From: a virus
Length of the DNA stretch: 64,000 nt
IMG/VR virus record: IMGVR_UViG_3300044960_000476
Coordinates: 1-64,000 of that record
Strand: one strand, 5' to 3'
Below, piece after piece: positions 21,962-30,714 of this stretch. Numbering within the stretch: the first letter of the stretch is position 1; every line of letters begins with the position of its first letter. Below the pieces are notes generated by a model. It did no database searches and was not told the DNA's origin. It saw only the letters and a program-made list of their open reading frames with translations. Position numbers and translations under genes: made by a program.

Positions 21962-22233
21962 TGCAGGAAGCAAAAAGCAGAGGGGCTCGGCTGTATGCCG
22001 AGCTAAATGCTTTCCTAGGCACCACAACTCCAGGACACCAAGAAATAAGCATAAAAATATTGCCCGATAAAACTGCTGTATACTATTGTCTGTATTTGGT
22101 CAAACCAGAAGCGTACTTCGTAATATACGCCATGTCTTTGTTTGACCATGAATTCGGCATTGTGCCTGATGCGGAGAAAATTGGCGAGAATGTACTTCTG
22201 TCGGGCTTAGTAGGGTGGGTTAAACATGATTAG
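21931..22233 (+). CDS. Unknown 100-residue protein, probable divergent family B member
   Basis: Overlaps the previous gene by 31 bases, with GGAGGAG inside that gene. It reads MGVKPRIEQLMQEAKSRGAR, then HQEISIKILPDKTAVYYCLY and FGIVPDAEKIGENVLLSGLV. It shares gene order and a faint middle pattern with family B but lacks the end motif. It could be truncated or an unrelated insertion. Function unknown. Confidence 0.5.
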   Translation: MGVKPRIEQLMQEAKSRGARLYAELNAFLGTTTPGHQEISIKILPDKTAVYYCLYLVKPEAYFVIYAMSLFDHEFGIVPDAEKIGENVLLSGLVGWVKHD

Positions 22234-22639
22234 AGAAACGTTCAGTAAACTACCTGTCCGCAAACGCCGCCCGCCTATGAGTTTTGTAGAAGAGCAGTAC
22301 AAACACTTGAACCAAGTTATTAACGAAGCGCTTACTATTCACGAACGTAATTGTCCTAGCCAATACCATTGCGTGCACTACATTTACCAAATGAAGGAGC
22401 CTCATGAGTTTTATTTTCGAATTGACGTGGAAAGTGACGCTTACGACGACGAATTCTCCATTTTAGCAACCAAAGCGTCTTTAACTGAAATATTCGGGCT
22501 GGAAAGTCCGCCAGTCTTTATGCAAACTGCTGTGGCTAGCACCTTGCGTTTTACCCTTTACGCTCCAATTACCACCAAAAAGGGCTTGAGAATGCTCAAC
22601 AGCTTAAGAAATAAGCTAAAGGCGGGTAAACATGATTAA
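22226..22639 (+). CDS. Unknown 137-residue protein, family B
   Basis: Overlaps the previous gene by 8 bases. It begins MIRETFSKLPVRKRRPPMSF and continues EEQYKHLNQVINEALTIHE, FYFRIDVESDAYDDEFSILA, EIFGLESPPVF and FTLYAPITTKKGLRML. It is clearly paralogous to the next gene (SKLPVRK / DDLPVRK, HLNQ, IFGLES.P, YAP.TT..G). The LPVRK start segment is basic. No functional motif identified. Confidence 0.65.
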   Translation: MIRETFSKLPVRKRRPPMSFVEEQYKHLNQVINEALTIHERNCPSQYHCVHYIYQMKEPHEFYFRIDVESDAYDDEFSILATKASLTEIFGLESPPVFMQTAVASTLRFTLYAPITTKKGLRMLNSLRNKLKAGKHD

Positions 22640-23075
22640 GAAGCTGCTTGATGACTTGCCTGTGCGCAAAGGCAAGTCAACAAAGAAATTTTTAGAAGAG
22701 GAGTATTATTACCTCAACCAACTCATATACTTGGCGCTTATTCTCCACGAGTTCAAATGCAATGCCAAATTCTACCCCTTTTTCTCTATTTTCAAGGTGG
22801 GAGCGTCCAACGAATGTTACTTTGGAATTGACGTCCAAAGCGTTGTCCCTGACGAAGAATTCTTTATGCTACACAGTCAAGCATCGCTAATGGAAATATT
22901 TGGCTTAGAAAGCGCCCCAACGGTATTTACTAATAAACTTCGTCGTATTTCACGTTTTCTTATTTACGCCCCACTTACTACCCAAAGGGGCTTAACCATG
23001 CTTCACGACATGATAAATAAACTGCAAAAGGAGGTAAAACATGTACAAGCTGCTGCAAAAGCTACCGATAAATAA
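22632..23075 (+). CDS. Unknown 147-residue protein, family B
   Basis: Close paralogue of the preceding gene, overlapping it by 8 bases: MIKKLLDDLPVRKGKSTKKF, EEEYYYLNQLIYLALILHE, FGIDVQSVVPDEEFFMLHSQ, EIFGLESAPTVF and FLIYAPLTTQRGLTML. The C-terminus is a Lys/Ala helix which overlaps the ribosome site of the next gene. Function unknown. Confidence 0.65.
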   Translation: MIKKLLDDLPVRKGKSTKKFLEEEYYYLNQLIYLALILHEFKCNAKFYPFFSIFKVGASNECYFGIDVQSVVPDEEFFMLHSQASLMEIFGLESAPTVFTNKLRRISRFLIYAPLTTQRGLTMLHDMINKLQKEVKHVQAAAKATDK

Positions 23076-23451
23076 CCGCTACACGTGGATGGACGTAATG
23101 GACCAAAAGAACATTATGTCCGCGTTAATGCTGCTCCACCATGACTTAATTGTCGCTAGAGTTGGACGGTTGGGTAGGCCGCGCGACTACTTTATTCGTA
23201 GAAGCAGCAGCGCAAAAGTTCATGAGAGGTTCTTTTGGCTAACCTACCGCTTTGCAACGCCAAAGAATGAGTTTGACGTCCTTCAAATGCAAAGCGCGCT
23301 GGTAGAAGTGTTTGAGTTGCCAAAAGTACCTAAAATGGGTAAAGGCTATTACTCAACCATTGGCTTCTATGCGCCCATAACGACAGAAGAAGGGAGAAAA
23401 CAGTTAGAGGAATACAAATGGTGGCTAACAAGCAAGCTAGCAAACGGCTAA
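23041..23451 (+). CDS. Unknown 136-residue protein, family B
   Basis: Starts MYKLLQKLPINNRYTWMDVM, much like the first family member, inside the end of the previous gene (35-base overlap) behind AAAGGAGGT. Middle: FFWLTYRFATPKNEFDVLQM and VEVFELPKVPKMG; end: TIGFYAPITTEEGRKQLEEY. It closes the array; the following 83 bases hold no gene. Function unknown. Confidence 0.65.
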   Translation: MYKLLQKLPINNRYTWMDVMDQKNIMSALMLLHHDLIVARVGRLGRPRDYFIRRSSSAKVHERFFWLTYRFATPKNEFDVLQMQSALVEVFELPKVPKMGKGYYSTIGFYAPITTEEGRKQLEEYKWWLTSKLANG

Positions 23452-23534
23452 AGGGGTGAAAAATGTAAACAAAGTGCAGTAGTGTAGTAAAGTCGGCCAA
23501 TCGGCAACAAGCTTTAATTTAAAGGAGGAATGTT

Positions 23535-24548
23535 ATGAACTGGAACCAGGCTCTTAAAGTGCTTAAGGCTAACTTGGAAGCTCAGGCTAATGGGCTGAAG
23601 ACGGCGGCTATGTTGTGGGGGCCGCCTGGCGTTGGGAAGAGCGACATGGTGTTGGCTGCTGCTGAATTGCTCAGCAAGCCGCTTCCTGTCGAGGAAATTC
23701 GTTTGTCCACTCTTTCCAACGTCGACGTGCGTGGGTTGCCTTACCGCGACGGCGACACCGTTAAGTTCAGCAAGCCCATTTTTGTGCGTGACGAGCCTAC
23801 TCTCTACTTCTTTGATGAGGTAAATACCGCCCCGCCTTCTAACCAAGTCGTGGCTTACGAAATTGCGCTCAACCACCGTATTGGCGGCCATAAGTTGGCA
23901 CCGGGTAGTGTCGTCGTCATGGCGGGTAACCGTAGTGTTGACAAGGGCGCTACCTTTGCTATGCCTGTCCCGCTTCGCAACCGTATGCAACACATTACGG
24001 TGGAGCCGGACGTTGACACCACTTTCAAGTATGGGCTTGAAAGGGGTTGGGACAGCAACCTTCTTGCTTTCCTGAAGTTTAAGCCCTCTCTGCTGTTCCA
24101 GCCGCCTGCTGGTGACCAAGAAGCTTTCCCTACTCCGCGTAGTTGGGCTTTCGTCAATGCTATTCTCAACTACGACGACAGCTTGGCTAGCTTGGCGGGC
24201 TTTGTGGGCGAAGGCGCAGCTAGCGAATTCTTGGCTTTCCGTCGTTTGGCTCAAGAATTGCCCAACCTGGACAACGTGCTTAAGACTGGACAGCCCTTTG
24301 TCAGCGAAAAGCTCGACGTCATGTATGCTTACGTAGTCGGGCTGTCGCAACGTGTGCTCTCCCGCAAGGCTGACAAGGACACGCTTCTCACTTACTCCAA
24401 GCTTCTTCAGGCTTTGGGCAAGACTCATCCCGAGCTTGTTCCTATTGCCATTCTTGCGCTCGGGAATACCAAGCACCAACAAGTAGCCATTACCCTTCCC
24501 GAATACCGCGAGCTGTTCAAGCTTGTTAATGGTGCCATGAACGTTTAA
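23535..24548 (+). CDS. MoxR-type AAA+ ATPase
   Basis: A 337-residue AAA+ ATPase. Walker A is GPPGVGKS (29-36), Walker B FFDEVN (92-97) and sensor 1 VVMAGNRSVD with Asn132, all typical of the MoxR/RavA branch. The C-terminal lid is helical. MoxR ATPases work as chaperones that load metal or remodel targets through a VWA-domain partner, and the next gene encodes exactly such a protein 10 bases away. AAAGGAGG precedes the ATG. The base composition and codon choice here are smoother than in the preceding paralogue array. Confidence 0.9.
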   Translation: MNWNQALKVLKANLEAQANGLKTAAMLWGPPGVGKSDMVLAAAELLSKPLPVEEIRLSTLSNVDVRGLPYRDGDTVKFSKPIFVRDEPTLYFFDEVNTAPPSNQVVAYEIALNHRIGGHKLAPGSVVVMAGNRSVDKGATFAMPVPLRNRMQHITVEPDVDTTFKYGLERGWDSNLLAFLKFKPSLLFQPPAGDQEAFPTPRSWAFVNAILNYDDSLASLAGFVGEGAASEFLAFRRLAQELPNLDNVLKTGQPFVSEKLDVMYAYVVGLSQRVLSRKADKDTLLTYSKLLQALGKTHPELVPIAILALGNTKHQQVAITLPEYRELFKLVNGAMNV

Positions 24549-24558
24549 GGGGGTAACC

Positions 24559-25707
24559 ATGCTTAGTTTCGCTAATAAGCTCCGCCGGGCTCGAACGAGC
24601 CTGGCGGTGCATGAGCCGTTTCTCGCGCATCTGTCGTTTCACACGCCGGTGTATGAGTCAACAGACGGCGACACGGCTTGGACTGACGGTAAGTCGGTGT
24701 GGTTTAACCCAAAGTTTGCGGAGCAGCTTACTCCAGCCGAATTTACGTTTGTCTACGCCCACGAGTTGCTTCACAAGGCATTTCTACACGTAGCACGCCT
24801 TAAAGAAAGAAAGCACCTTATTTGGAACATGGCAACCGACTATGTTATCAACGACATACTGCAGGACCAAGCTAATGCGTTCGTTGGTAACAGTCCGTTC
24901 ATGAGTGCGCCTCAAGGCGTGCTGCTCGACAGCAGGTTCAAAAACATGACTGCTGAGCAGGTTTATGACTTGCTCATGCAGGAAGCTGAAGAGCATTTGA
25001 AGCAAATTGGCATCAACGCTAACGACTTGCGTCCGGGTAAGGACGGCATGGGCGGCCTAAGCGATGCTGAAATGGCCGAAATTAAGCAGCAGGTTGCTTC
25101 GGCTGCTCAGTCTGCTAAAATGCAGGGTAAGTTGCCTATTGGTGTAGCCCGCCTTGTTGACCAGCTTCTTTACCCCACCCGCGACTGGCGTAACGAACTG
25201 CTTGCGTTTGTGCAGCAGTTTCCTGCTGACTACGGTTATTCCCCACCCGACCGCCGTTTTACCGACGGCGAGTTTTTCTTGCCCGCTTTGCAGGGTGAGA
25301 AAATTGAAATTTGGGTAGCCATTGACACTTCGGGTTCAATTGACAAGAAAACTCTAACGCGCTTTGTTAGCGAAGTGCAGGGTATTTTGTCAGGTTTTGA
25401 CTTCGTGCATGGTAAACTAATTACGTGTGACGCTCAGGTGCATGAAGTCGTCGACTTTGCATCTAGCGACGGCATGGCTAACGTGTTTAACAAGCTTCAA
25501 TTAAAGGGTGGTGGTGGTACTGCTTTCCATCCCGTTTGGGAAATTGACGGAGAGCGCCCTGCAGCCTGTATTTACTTTACTGACGGCTACGGTGACTTTG
25601 GTAATGAGCCACCTTTCCCTGTGTTGTGGGCTGTCATCGAAAACGGGCTTCCTCTGGACAAGTTTCCTTACGGTAAGGCTATTAGCGTGGCTTTAGAGCA
25701 CTTGTGA
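24559..25707 (+). CDS. VWA-domain putative metallopeptidase, DUF2201-like
   Basis: A 382-residue partner of the MoxR ATPase. The N-terminal half has the zinc motif HELLH (His68, Glu69, His72) within YAHELLHKAFLHVARLKE, followed by WNMATDYVINDIL. The C-terminal half is a VWA domain with the MIDAS sequence AIDTSGSID near residue 255 and TDGYGDF later. This N-metallopeptidase plus C-VWA layout is that of the DUF2201 family, commonly paired with MoxR. It may assemble or mature a target complex; the target in a phage infection is unknown. A GC hairpin (25714-25737) follows the stop. Confidence 0.85.
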   Translation: MLSFANKLRRARTSLAVHEPFLAHLSFHTPVYESTDGDTAWTDGKSVWFNPKFAEQLTPAEFTFVYAHELLHKAFLHVARLKERKHLIWNMATDYVINDILQDQANAFVGNSPFMSAPQGVLLDSRFKNMTAEQVYDLLMQEAEEHLKQIGINANDLRPGKDGMGGLSDAEMAEIKQQVASAAQSAKMQGKLPIGVARLVDQLLYPTRDWRNELLAFVQQFPADYGYSPPDRRFTDGEFFLPALQGEKIEIWVAIDTSGSIDKKTLTRFVSEVQGILSGFDFVHGKLITCDAQVHEVVDFASSDGMANVFNKLQLKGGGGTAFHPVWEIDGERPAACIYFTDGYGDFGNEPPFPVLWAVIENGLPLDKFPYGKAISVALEHL

Positions 25708-25713
25708 ACAAGT

Positions 25714-25737
25714 GGGCCGCCCCGTAAAGGGCGGCCC
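25714..25737 (+). terminator. GC hairpin after VWA gene
   Basis: A perfect 9-bp stem, GGGCCGCCC with GGGCGGCCC and loop CGTAAA. No U-tract follows, so it may be a partial terminator or transcript-stability element. Confidence 0.4.
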
Positions 25738-25751
25738 TAACTTGGAGGAGT

Positions 25752-26486
25752 ATGAATAAGTTCATCAAATGGATAAACGAACTAATTAACCCAAGAAACC
25801 CAAACGGGCTTTATCCTTGGTTGTACGAAACCCGGCGTTACCACACACTACAAAAGTTTGGTAGACACCTGTTTTACACCCTCGACAGCTTGGGCACCTT
25901 TGAGTTACTGGAAAATAAATACTTGGTTTATTACAACCATAGTGCTCAAGCCGTTGTTGTAGAAGACGAGGTGTTCATTCGCAGGGTTGCTAGTTACCAA
26001 AGCTCGGTAGCTAACTTGTACAATGGGTATTTACAGTACGACACAGGTTACGAAGACTATTTCCGTAACCTACCAAAAGATGAGTACAAGAAAAACAGGC
26101 TTATTCTCTTCGAGCGTCAAATACATGATGCTGACTTAGCCGCTCAATGGTATGGCTACCCGTCAAAAGACAGGCAATTAATTGCCCTTGAAACTTACGC
26201 CACCAAGGGTGCAATTTTCCCGGCGCGCTATGGCGAAATGCTAAGCAACATGGCATTTCACGGAAAATATTTGTTGCGGTACAATTACAACTTGTACAGC
26301 ATAAGCGAAGACGGAGAAGTTTTCAAAGTTGGCGAATTGCCCGACTATCGGGGTTTGGTTAACTTGGACATGCGAAACCCCGAAAACTTCTGTGCCTGGT
26401 ATATTGCTCGCTACAACAGGCTGCACTTACCGAAGAATATTGACATTTTGTTTACCAAAAGCTTGGTAAAAGTTTTAGGAGGCTAA
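25752..26486 (+). CDS. Unknown 244-residue protein
   Basis: A protein I do not recognise. It starts MNKFIKWINELINPRNPNGL, has many aromatic and basic residues (YETRRYHTLQKFGRHLFYTL), and a C-terminal part with GNFYNLYSISEDGEVF-like beta strands. No transmembrane or catalytic motif is evident. GGAGGAG precedes ATG. It forms a pair with the next gene, one base away, and both lie between the MoxR module and the recombination genes. Confidence 0.6.
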   Translation: MNKFIKWINELINPRNPNGLYPWLYETRRYHTLQKFGRHLFYTLDSLGTFELLENKYLVYYNHSAQAVVVEDEVFIRRVASYQSSVANLYNGYLQYDTGYEDYFRNLPKDEYKKNRLILFERQIHDADLAAQWYGYPSKDRQLIALETYATKGAIFPARYGEMLSNMAFHGKYLLRYNYNLYSISEDGEVFKVGELPDYRGLVNLDMRNPENFCAWYIARYNRLHLPKNIDILFTKSLVKVLGG

Positions 26487-26487
26487 C

Positions 26488-27189
26488 ATGTTGTTCGAAG
26501 CAGCCCAAGAGTTTGTTTCAAAGCTTGACCCATTCAACCCAATTTACGCCCTACAGGAAAAGCAATTCTTCATTCCCTACAGAATTGTCGGACAAGAAGA
26601 CGACCATACTTTTGCTTTAATTGGCGGTAGCTTTTTTATTAACAAGTCGGAAAAGAATTGCTATTCGTTTGAGTTAATGGGCAAGGCGCGGCATTATTAC
26701 ATGCGGCCAGAAAGATTAGAGGTTGTTACTTCATGCAAGCCATACGCGTTTGTAGTAAGCAACAGGACTTATTGGCTCAGTGAAGTTTTGCCTGAAGGTT
26801 ATGCTGCGACATACCTTTCTGTCAACAAACTGTTCATTCCCGTTGATGCATTCAAAACCGGTCAAAAGCAAGTTATTAGCAGTAAAATAGAGGGGGTGCT
26901 TGACGTCTACCCGCTTTACCTTGTCGACAACATTTTTGTCAGGGCTGACGACTTGAAAGTTGTGCCCGAAAAGCCGTCGGCGTTCATTCTTAGTCGCGGC
27001 ACTGTTGCGGTTGTATTTGCCCAAAATGACGTTTTATTTACTTACAGAAGTAACTGCTTGCTTTTGGACGTCTTAGTTGCATTCAACCAGAGAAATTTGA
27101 ACACGCATTCTATTCTCACCAATTCAGCTTGGTGGAAACGTGAAATGAAGCGCTTGGCTAAAAGACACCCCGACAAGGTGAAAGTATGA
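26488..27189 (+). CDS. Unknown 233-residue protein
   Basis: Starts MLFEAAQEFVSKLDPFNPIY with AGGAGG before the ATG. It is rich in beta strands in the middle (AFVVSNRTYWLSEVLPEGY, SAFILSRGTVAVVFAQNDV) and ends in a basic helix WWKREMKRLAKRHPDKVKV. No known motif. It overlaps the next small gene by 4 bases. Its role is unknown. Confidence 0.6.
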   Translation: MLFEAAQEFVSKLDPFNPIYALQEKQFFIPYRIVGQEDDHTFALIGGSFFINKSEKNCYSFELMGKARHYYMRPERLEVVTSCKPYAFVVSNRTYWLSEVLPEGYAATYLSVNKLFIPVDAFKTGQKQVISSKIEGVLDVYPLYLVDNIFVRADDLKVVPEKPSAFILSRGTVAVVFAQNDVLFTYRSNCLLLDVLVAFNQRNLNTHSILTNSAWWKREMKRLAKRHPDKVKV

Positions 27190-27377
27190 GCAAACTATAC
27201 TTGGTTATGTTGGCCTATGAGCCGGAAAAAGCTTTTGAAGCAGTCGACGGGCAACTTAAGGTAAAGTGGGCCGACAAAGAAACGGTTAAGGTTTTATTCG
27301 CGTACACCAATTACCTTGATGCTCTGGAACACGCAAAAGACCCGGATAAAATTCTTGAGCTTGAGTTTGTGGTATAA
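27186..27377 (+). CDS. Small unknown protein, 63 residues
   Basis: Starts MSKLYLVMLAYEPEKAFEAV and ends DPDKILELEFVV. The ATG overlaps the previous stop. The extended -10 promoter of the next gene lies inside its last codons. Alpha/beta composition, no known function. Confidence 0.55.
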   Translation: MSKLYLVMLAYEPEKAFEAVDGQLKVKWADKETVKVLFAYTNYLDALEHAKDPDKILELEFVV

Positions 27378-27379
27378 TA
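27366..27379 (+). promoter_or_regulatory. Extended -10 promoter for recombination/replication genes
   Basis: TTTGTGGTATAATA followed by GG, with TATAAT at 27373-27378 and TG one base upstream. It differs from the two minus-strand late promoters at only one of 14 positions. Transcription should start near 27386, 17 bases before the next ATG, leaving AGGAGG in the leader. Confidence 0.65.
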
Positions 27380-27402
27380 GGGAGAGCTATAGGAGGCAAA
27401 AC

Positions 27403-28185
27403 ATGAGTAACTTGAGAATTTGGAACAAGGTAAAGCAACCAGACGTGCGCTATGTCAAGGACTTTCAGCGTAAGGGCGGTTTTAGCGGTAAGGCCATTAA
27501 TGCCGCTTATAACCACCTTCAGGCGACTGAAATGTTCGGTCCTATGGGTATCGGTTGGGGCGTCGACATTATTGACGAACAATATGTCGAGGGCGCGACT
27601 ATTTACCTTAAGGACGACAAGGGCAAAATTGTCCTAGTAGACGGACGCCCTGTGCCTCTAGGCGAAGAAATTGTACATGTGGTACGTATTCGCCTTTGGT
27701 ATATTGACCCGGAAACTGGTCAACGTGGCGAAGTCTACAACTACGGACAAACTTACTTTGTCGAGGACACTCGAAACGGTCCTAAAACTGACGAAGAAGC
27801 CCCCAAGAAAAGTCTGACTGATGCTGTAAGCAAGGCTCTTTCAAACTTGGGCTTCAACGCAGAAATTCACCTTGGCTTGTGGGACGACAATAAATATGTC
27901 GCTCAAGTAAGGGCCGAGCAAGCCAAAGTGCGGGAAGATGAAAAGGCTCCTGTAAAAGAAGTTGAGCCTAAGCCTCAAGAGCCTACCCCGCCCGCTAAGC
28001 AAGAAGGCGGCATTGAATTTGCTGAGCTTGCGGCTCAATACGAGAAGCTTTCGCCTTCTTTGCGCAATATTGTAGCCGTTAAATTCGCTCAAATTGCGCA
28101 AAAGTATGGGGCCAAGAAGCTCAAAGAAGCTACTCCCGAGGCTTGGGCTGAAGCCATGCAAGTATTGAAGGAGCTTGCGCCTTGA
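27403..28185 (+). CDS. Single-strand annealing protein, Rad52/ERF-like
   Basis: A 260-residue protein. ATG at 27403 follows AGGAGG; the open frame extends further upstream but that would swallow the promoter. The N-terminal core GFSGKAINAAYNHLQATEMF, then GIGWGVDIIDEQYVEG, and especially SLTDAVSKALSNLGFNAEIH with WDDNKY match the Rad52/ERF/Sak-type annealing family. The C-terminal third is a linker plus helical end. It would anneal complementary strands in phage recombination and genome circularisation, together with the Cas4-like exonuclease encoded two genes downstream. Confidence 0.7.
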   Translation: MSNLRIWNKVKQPDVRYVKDFQRKGGFSGKAINAAYNHLQATEMFGPMGIGWGVDIIDEQYVEGATIYLKDDKGKIVLVDGRPVPLGEEIVHVVRIRLWYIDPETGQRGEVYNYGQTYFVEDTRNGPKTDEEAPKKSLTDAVSKALSNLGFNAEIHLGLWDDNKYVAQVRAEQAKVREDEKAPVKEVEPKPQEPTPPAKQEGGIEFAELAAQYEKLSPSLRNIVAVKFAQIAQKYGAKKLKEATPEAWAEAMQVLKELAP

Positions 28186-29360
28186 CAGTAGATAAGCTTA
28201 CGCTAGAGTTTTTAGCGTCAGCTATGGTTTCAGGCGCTCAAGGAGAGAAACTTATTCGGCTTCTTCCGCTTCGGTATATAAGCAATGAGCGCATTCGCCG
28301 CATGGTTGAACGCGTACAAGACGGTCAACCGCTGTCGGCGCATGAGCTTTTGCTTATTCAAGAAGCAAAAGCCAATGCCGGTTACTTAGAGCGCCCGGAA
28401 TTATATCTTGACGCTTTACTGTCGGAAGGCTTTGCTCAAGAAGTGCGTCAGCACGCCTCGGAAATTCAACAAGCGGTGCAGGAAAACAATTTAGCCTTGG
28501 TAAGGGACTTACTTTCCAAGCCACCACTCGAAATGCGACGTGATGACGAAACCGACTTGGGCGCTGTACTTGAGTCGTTAGAAACTAACGACTTACAAGT
28601 CATTAGCCTTGGCAAAAACCTTGAAGGCATTGAAAACATTTGGGGGCCTTTGTTGCCTGGTGGCGTGTATACCATTGCTGCACCGGAGGGTAGCGGTAAG
28701 AGTGCTTTAGCTGAGCAAATAATGCTCAACGCAGCTACAGCTGGTGTTAGCTGTGTAGACTTTTCTATTGAGCTTTCAAGCGAGGCTAGGGCTTTAAGGT
28801 ATGCACAACACCTTTATGGCCCTTCTGTAGGCCCTATGGCCTTTTATAACCGGCTTAGAAACCCACGAGGCTTTAATGAAGCGGACTCGGCCAAAGCAAA
28901 GCAAGCTTTAAGCGGTTTGCCTTTGTATGTGGAGAGTGGTGTAGAAAACATACATCACCTTCTCTCCCTCGCCGACCGCTATATTAGTCGACGCAATGCA
29001 AAGTTGTTTACCGTCGACTTCATTCAAGCCATGAGTGGCGAGCGCGGTCAAGAAGACCCGTACACGGTTATTACGCAAGCCATGAAGTTGCTTTACACCT
29101 TTGCACGGGACAACCAAGTTACATTCCTTGTGTTGTCGCAAATGAACCGTGAAGGCGTAAAAGCAGCAATGGAAGGCAAAGCGCTCAATAACACGGCACT
29201 AGAAGGTAGCGGTAAAATAGGCCAATTCTCTTGGGTAGTAAGCTTCATCATCAAAAACGAAGTCGGCGCTACTATGCATACCACCAAGAACCGTCCTACA
29301 GGTATGCTAGGGCAAATACCTTTGCGCTATAATGGAGCTTACTTGAGTTTTCACACATGA
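28182..29360 (+). CDS. DnaB-like replicative helicase
   Basis: A 392-residue RecA-fold ATPase. It starts at TTG (28182), which overlaps the preceding stop, with AAGGAG eight bases away. Residues 1-140 are helical and could serve for primase or loader interaction. Walker A is APEGSGKSAL (about 166-175), Walker B is the LFTVDFIQ segment, and LSQMNREG with the later glutamine-rich part matches DnaB motif H3/H4 style. Function: hexameric unwinding at the phage fork. It is followed at overlap by the Cas4-like nuclease. No separate helicase loader is visible. Confidence 0.85.
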   Translation: MTVDKLTLEFLASAMVSGAQGEKLIRLLPLRYISNERIRRMVERVQDGQPLSAHELLLIQEAKANAGYLERPELYLDALLSEGFAQEVRQHASEIQQAVQENNLALVRDLLSKPPLEMRRDDETDLGAVLESLETNDLQVISLGKNLEGIENIWGPLLPGGVYTIAAPEGSGKSALAEQIMLNAATAGVSCVDFSIELSSEARALRYAQHLYGPSVGPMAFYNRLRNPRGFNEADSAKAKQALSGLPLYVESGVENIHHLLSLADRYISRRNAKLFTVDFIQAMSGERGQEDPYTVITQAMKLLYTFARDNQVTFLVLSQMNREGVKAAMEGKALNNTALEGSGKIGQFSWVVSFIIKNEVGATMHTTKNRPTGMLGQIPLRYNGAYLSFHT

Positions 29361-30208
29361 TAGAAGACATTTTGAACCATACAGCTACATTCGGCACACC
29401 CCCGCCCGCAGATAGCGTAGAAGACGTTTTATTGCGGGTTAAAGAGTATTTGTTATACTTGAATTCTAAAGGCGGAAAGATAATCATACAGTCAGAGTTG
29501 GTTTATCATTCTTCGGATGGGCCTGAGCCTGTGCTCAGGCCCAGTTCCGCCGGTAAATGTCCAAGAGCCTTGGCTTACAAGAAGTTATATCCTGATGAAT
29601 GCGAACCGCTAACGTCACGAAGCATAAGTGTTTTCGCGCTCGGTCATGTTATTCATGACATGGAGCGTCAGCTAATTAGCACTGTCTGTCCGTTACATGA
29701 CGTTGAAAAGCAAGTTGAATTCGACTTAGACGGACATAAAATAGTTGGTCATATTGACGGGCTATTGCAGCTAACTAACTCTTTAGTACTGCTTGATATT
29801 AAAACTACCAACGCTTCTAGTTATGAGCGCATGCTTCGTGAAGGGCCAAGCCCTGACTATGTGGCTCAGTTAAATGTTTACCTAGCTGCTACAGGCTTAA
29901 AGGAGGGATACCTTTGGTTATTTAACAAAGACACAGCACATAGGGCAATTTTGCCCGTAAGATACGACTATAAGGTTATAGAAGAAGTTAAAAAGCGTTG
30001 GCTGTCGGTGCTTTATGCTACAGTAGACAATATGCCCGACCGCGCATATAGTCCGATAAGCGAGGTGAGAAAAGGAAAACAAACCGGAAGAGAATACCTA
30101 CCTTGGCAATGCAGCTATTGCGCCTTTGTGCGCAAATGTTGGGAGCCCGAAGGCTTTCAGTTGTTTATCGAGGACAATAAACCACGTTGGATACGTGAGC
30201 AAAGTTAA
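29357..30208 (+). CDS. Cas4/RecB-like PD-(D/E)XK exonuclease with Fe-S cysteines
   Basis: A 283-residue nuclease. It has SSAGKCPRALAYKKL (Cys68), motif GHVIHDMERQL (96-106), catalytic GHIDGLL (Asp134) and LLDIKTT (Asp147, Lys149), then YVAQLNVYLAATGL, the QxxxY motif. At the C-terminus WQCSYCAFVRKCW provides three more cysteines, completing the four-Cys Fe-S pattern of Cas4/AddB-type nucleases. It would resect DNA ends for the annealing protein. Its start overlaps the helicase stop by 4 bases. No CRISPR array or cas1/cas2 is present, so the gene is a phage recombination enzyme. Confidence 0.85.
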   Translation: MIEDILNHTATFGTPPPADSVEDVLLRVKEYLLYLNSKGGKIIIQSELVYHSSDGPEPVLRPSSAGKCPRALAYKKLYPDECEPLTSRSISVFALGHVIHDMERQLISTVCPLHDVEKQVEFDLDGHKIVGHIDGLLQLTNSLVLLDIKTTNASSYERMLREGPSPDYVAQLNVYLAATGLKEGYLWLFNKDTAHRAILPVRYDYKVIEEVKKRWLSVLYATVDNMPDRAYSPISEVRKGKQTGREYLPWQCSYCAFVRKCWEPEGFQLFIEDNKPRWIREQS

Positions 30209-30219
30209 CGGAGGTAAGC

Positions 30220-30714
30220 GTGAATAAGGTATACTTTAGTGGTTTTGTACAAGTAACTGAACAAAATGCTACTTATAAAGGCACTGTGGGTAACGTTCCT
30301 GTATGGACCAACAGTACTGACATTGGTTCAAAGCTGCTCGAACTGAACGGCAAATACGCGCTTATTGAAGCTACCGTTTCGGCTCGGGAAAAGGACGGTA
30401 AGTACTACAACTCTATTTTCATCAATAACGTAGTGCCTACCGGACCTGACGTTGCTGCACATACTTTGTATGCTTATGGCGTCATTGAGGCCGCCCGCAC
30501 TATTAAGCCCGGTTTTTACGAATACATCATGCGTACTAACGGTAAGAACCGTAGCCACTATATAAGCCTAACTTCCAGTGAAGACTACACCGAACTGGTT
30601 GGTAAGGAGGCAACTGTCATTGCTAACATTGTTGGCCGTGATGGGCGGTGGCTTGACTTCCGTTTTGACCGCATGTTTGTGGAAGGTGTTGAGAAGGTTG
30701 ACTTGCCGTTCTAA
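30220..30714 (+). CDS. ssb: Single-stranded DNA-binding protein
   Basis: A 164-residue OB-fold-like protein starting at GTG behind GGAGGT. Strand-rich body: KVYFSGFVQVTEQNATYKG, KYALIEATVSAREKDGKYY and GKEATVIANIVGRDGRWLDF. The C-terminus VEKVDLPF matches the acidic-hydrophobic SSB tail (DxxPF-type) that recruits partners. Position between exonuclease and resolvase genes and before the primase supports the role. The family is divergent, so the assignment rests on the tail and context. Confidence 0.75.
   Translation: MNKVYFSGFVQVTEQNATYKGTVGNVPVWTNSTDIGSKLLELNGKYALIEATVSAREKDGKYYNSIFINNVVPTGPDVAAHTLYAYGVIEAARTIKPGFYEYIMRTNGKNRSHYISLTSSEDYTELVGKEATVIANIVGRDGRWLDFRFDRMFVEGVEKVDLPF

Noticed and set aside
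23514-24560. 348-residue minus-strand frame opposite the MoxR gene
   Set aside because: Mirror of a gene with clear Walker and sensor motifs; no ribosome site on the minus strand.
29357-30208. Cas4 as a sign of a CRISPR system
   Set aside because: No array of equal repeats with spacers, and no cas1/cas2. Phage recombination modules commonly have this nuclease.
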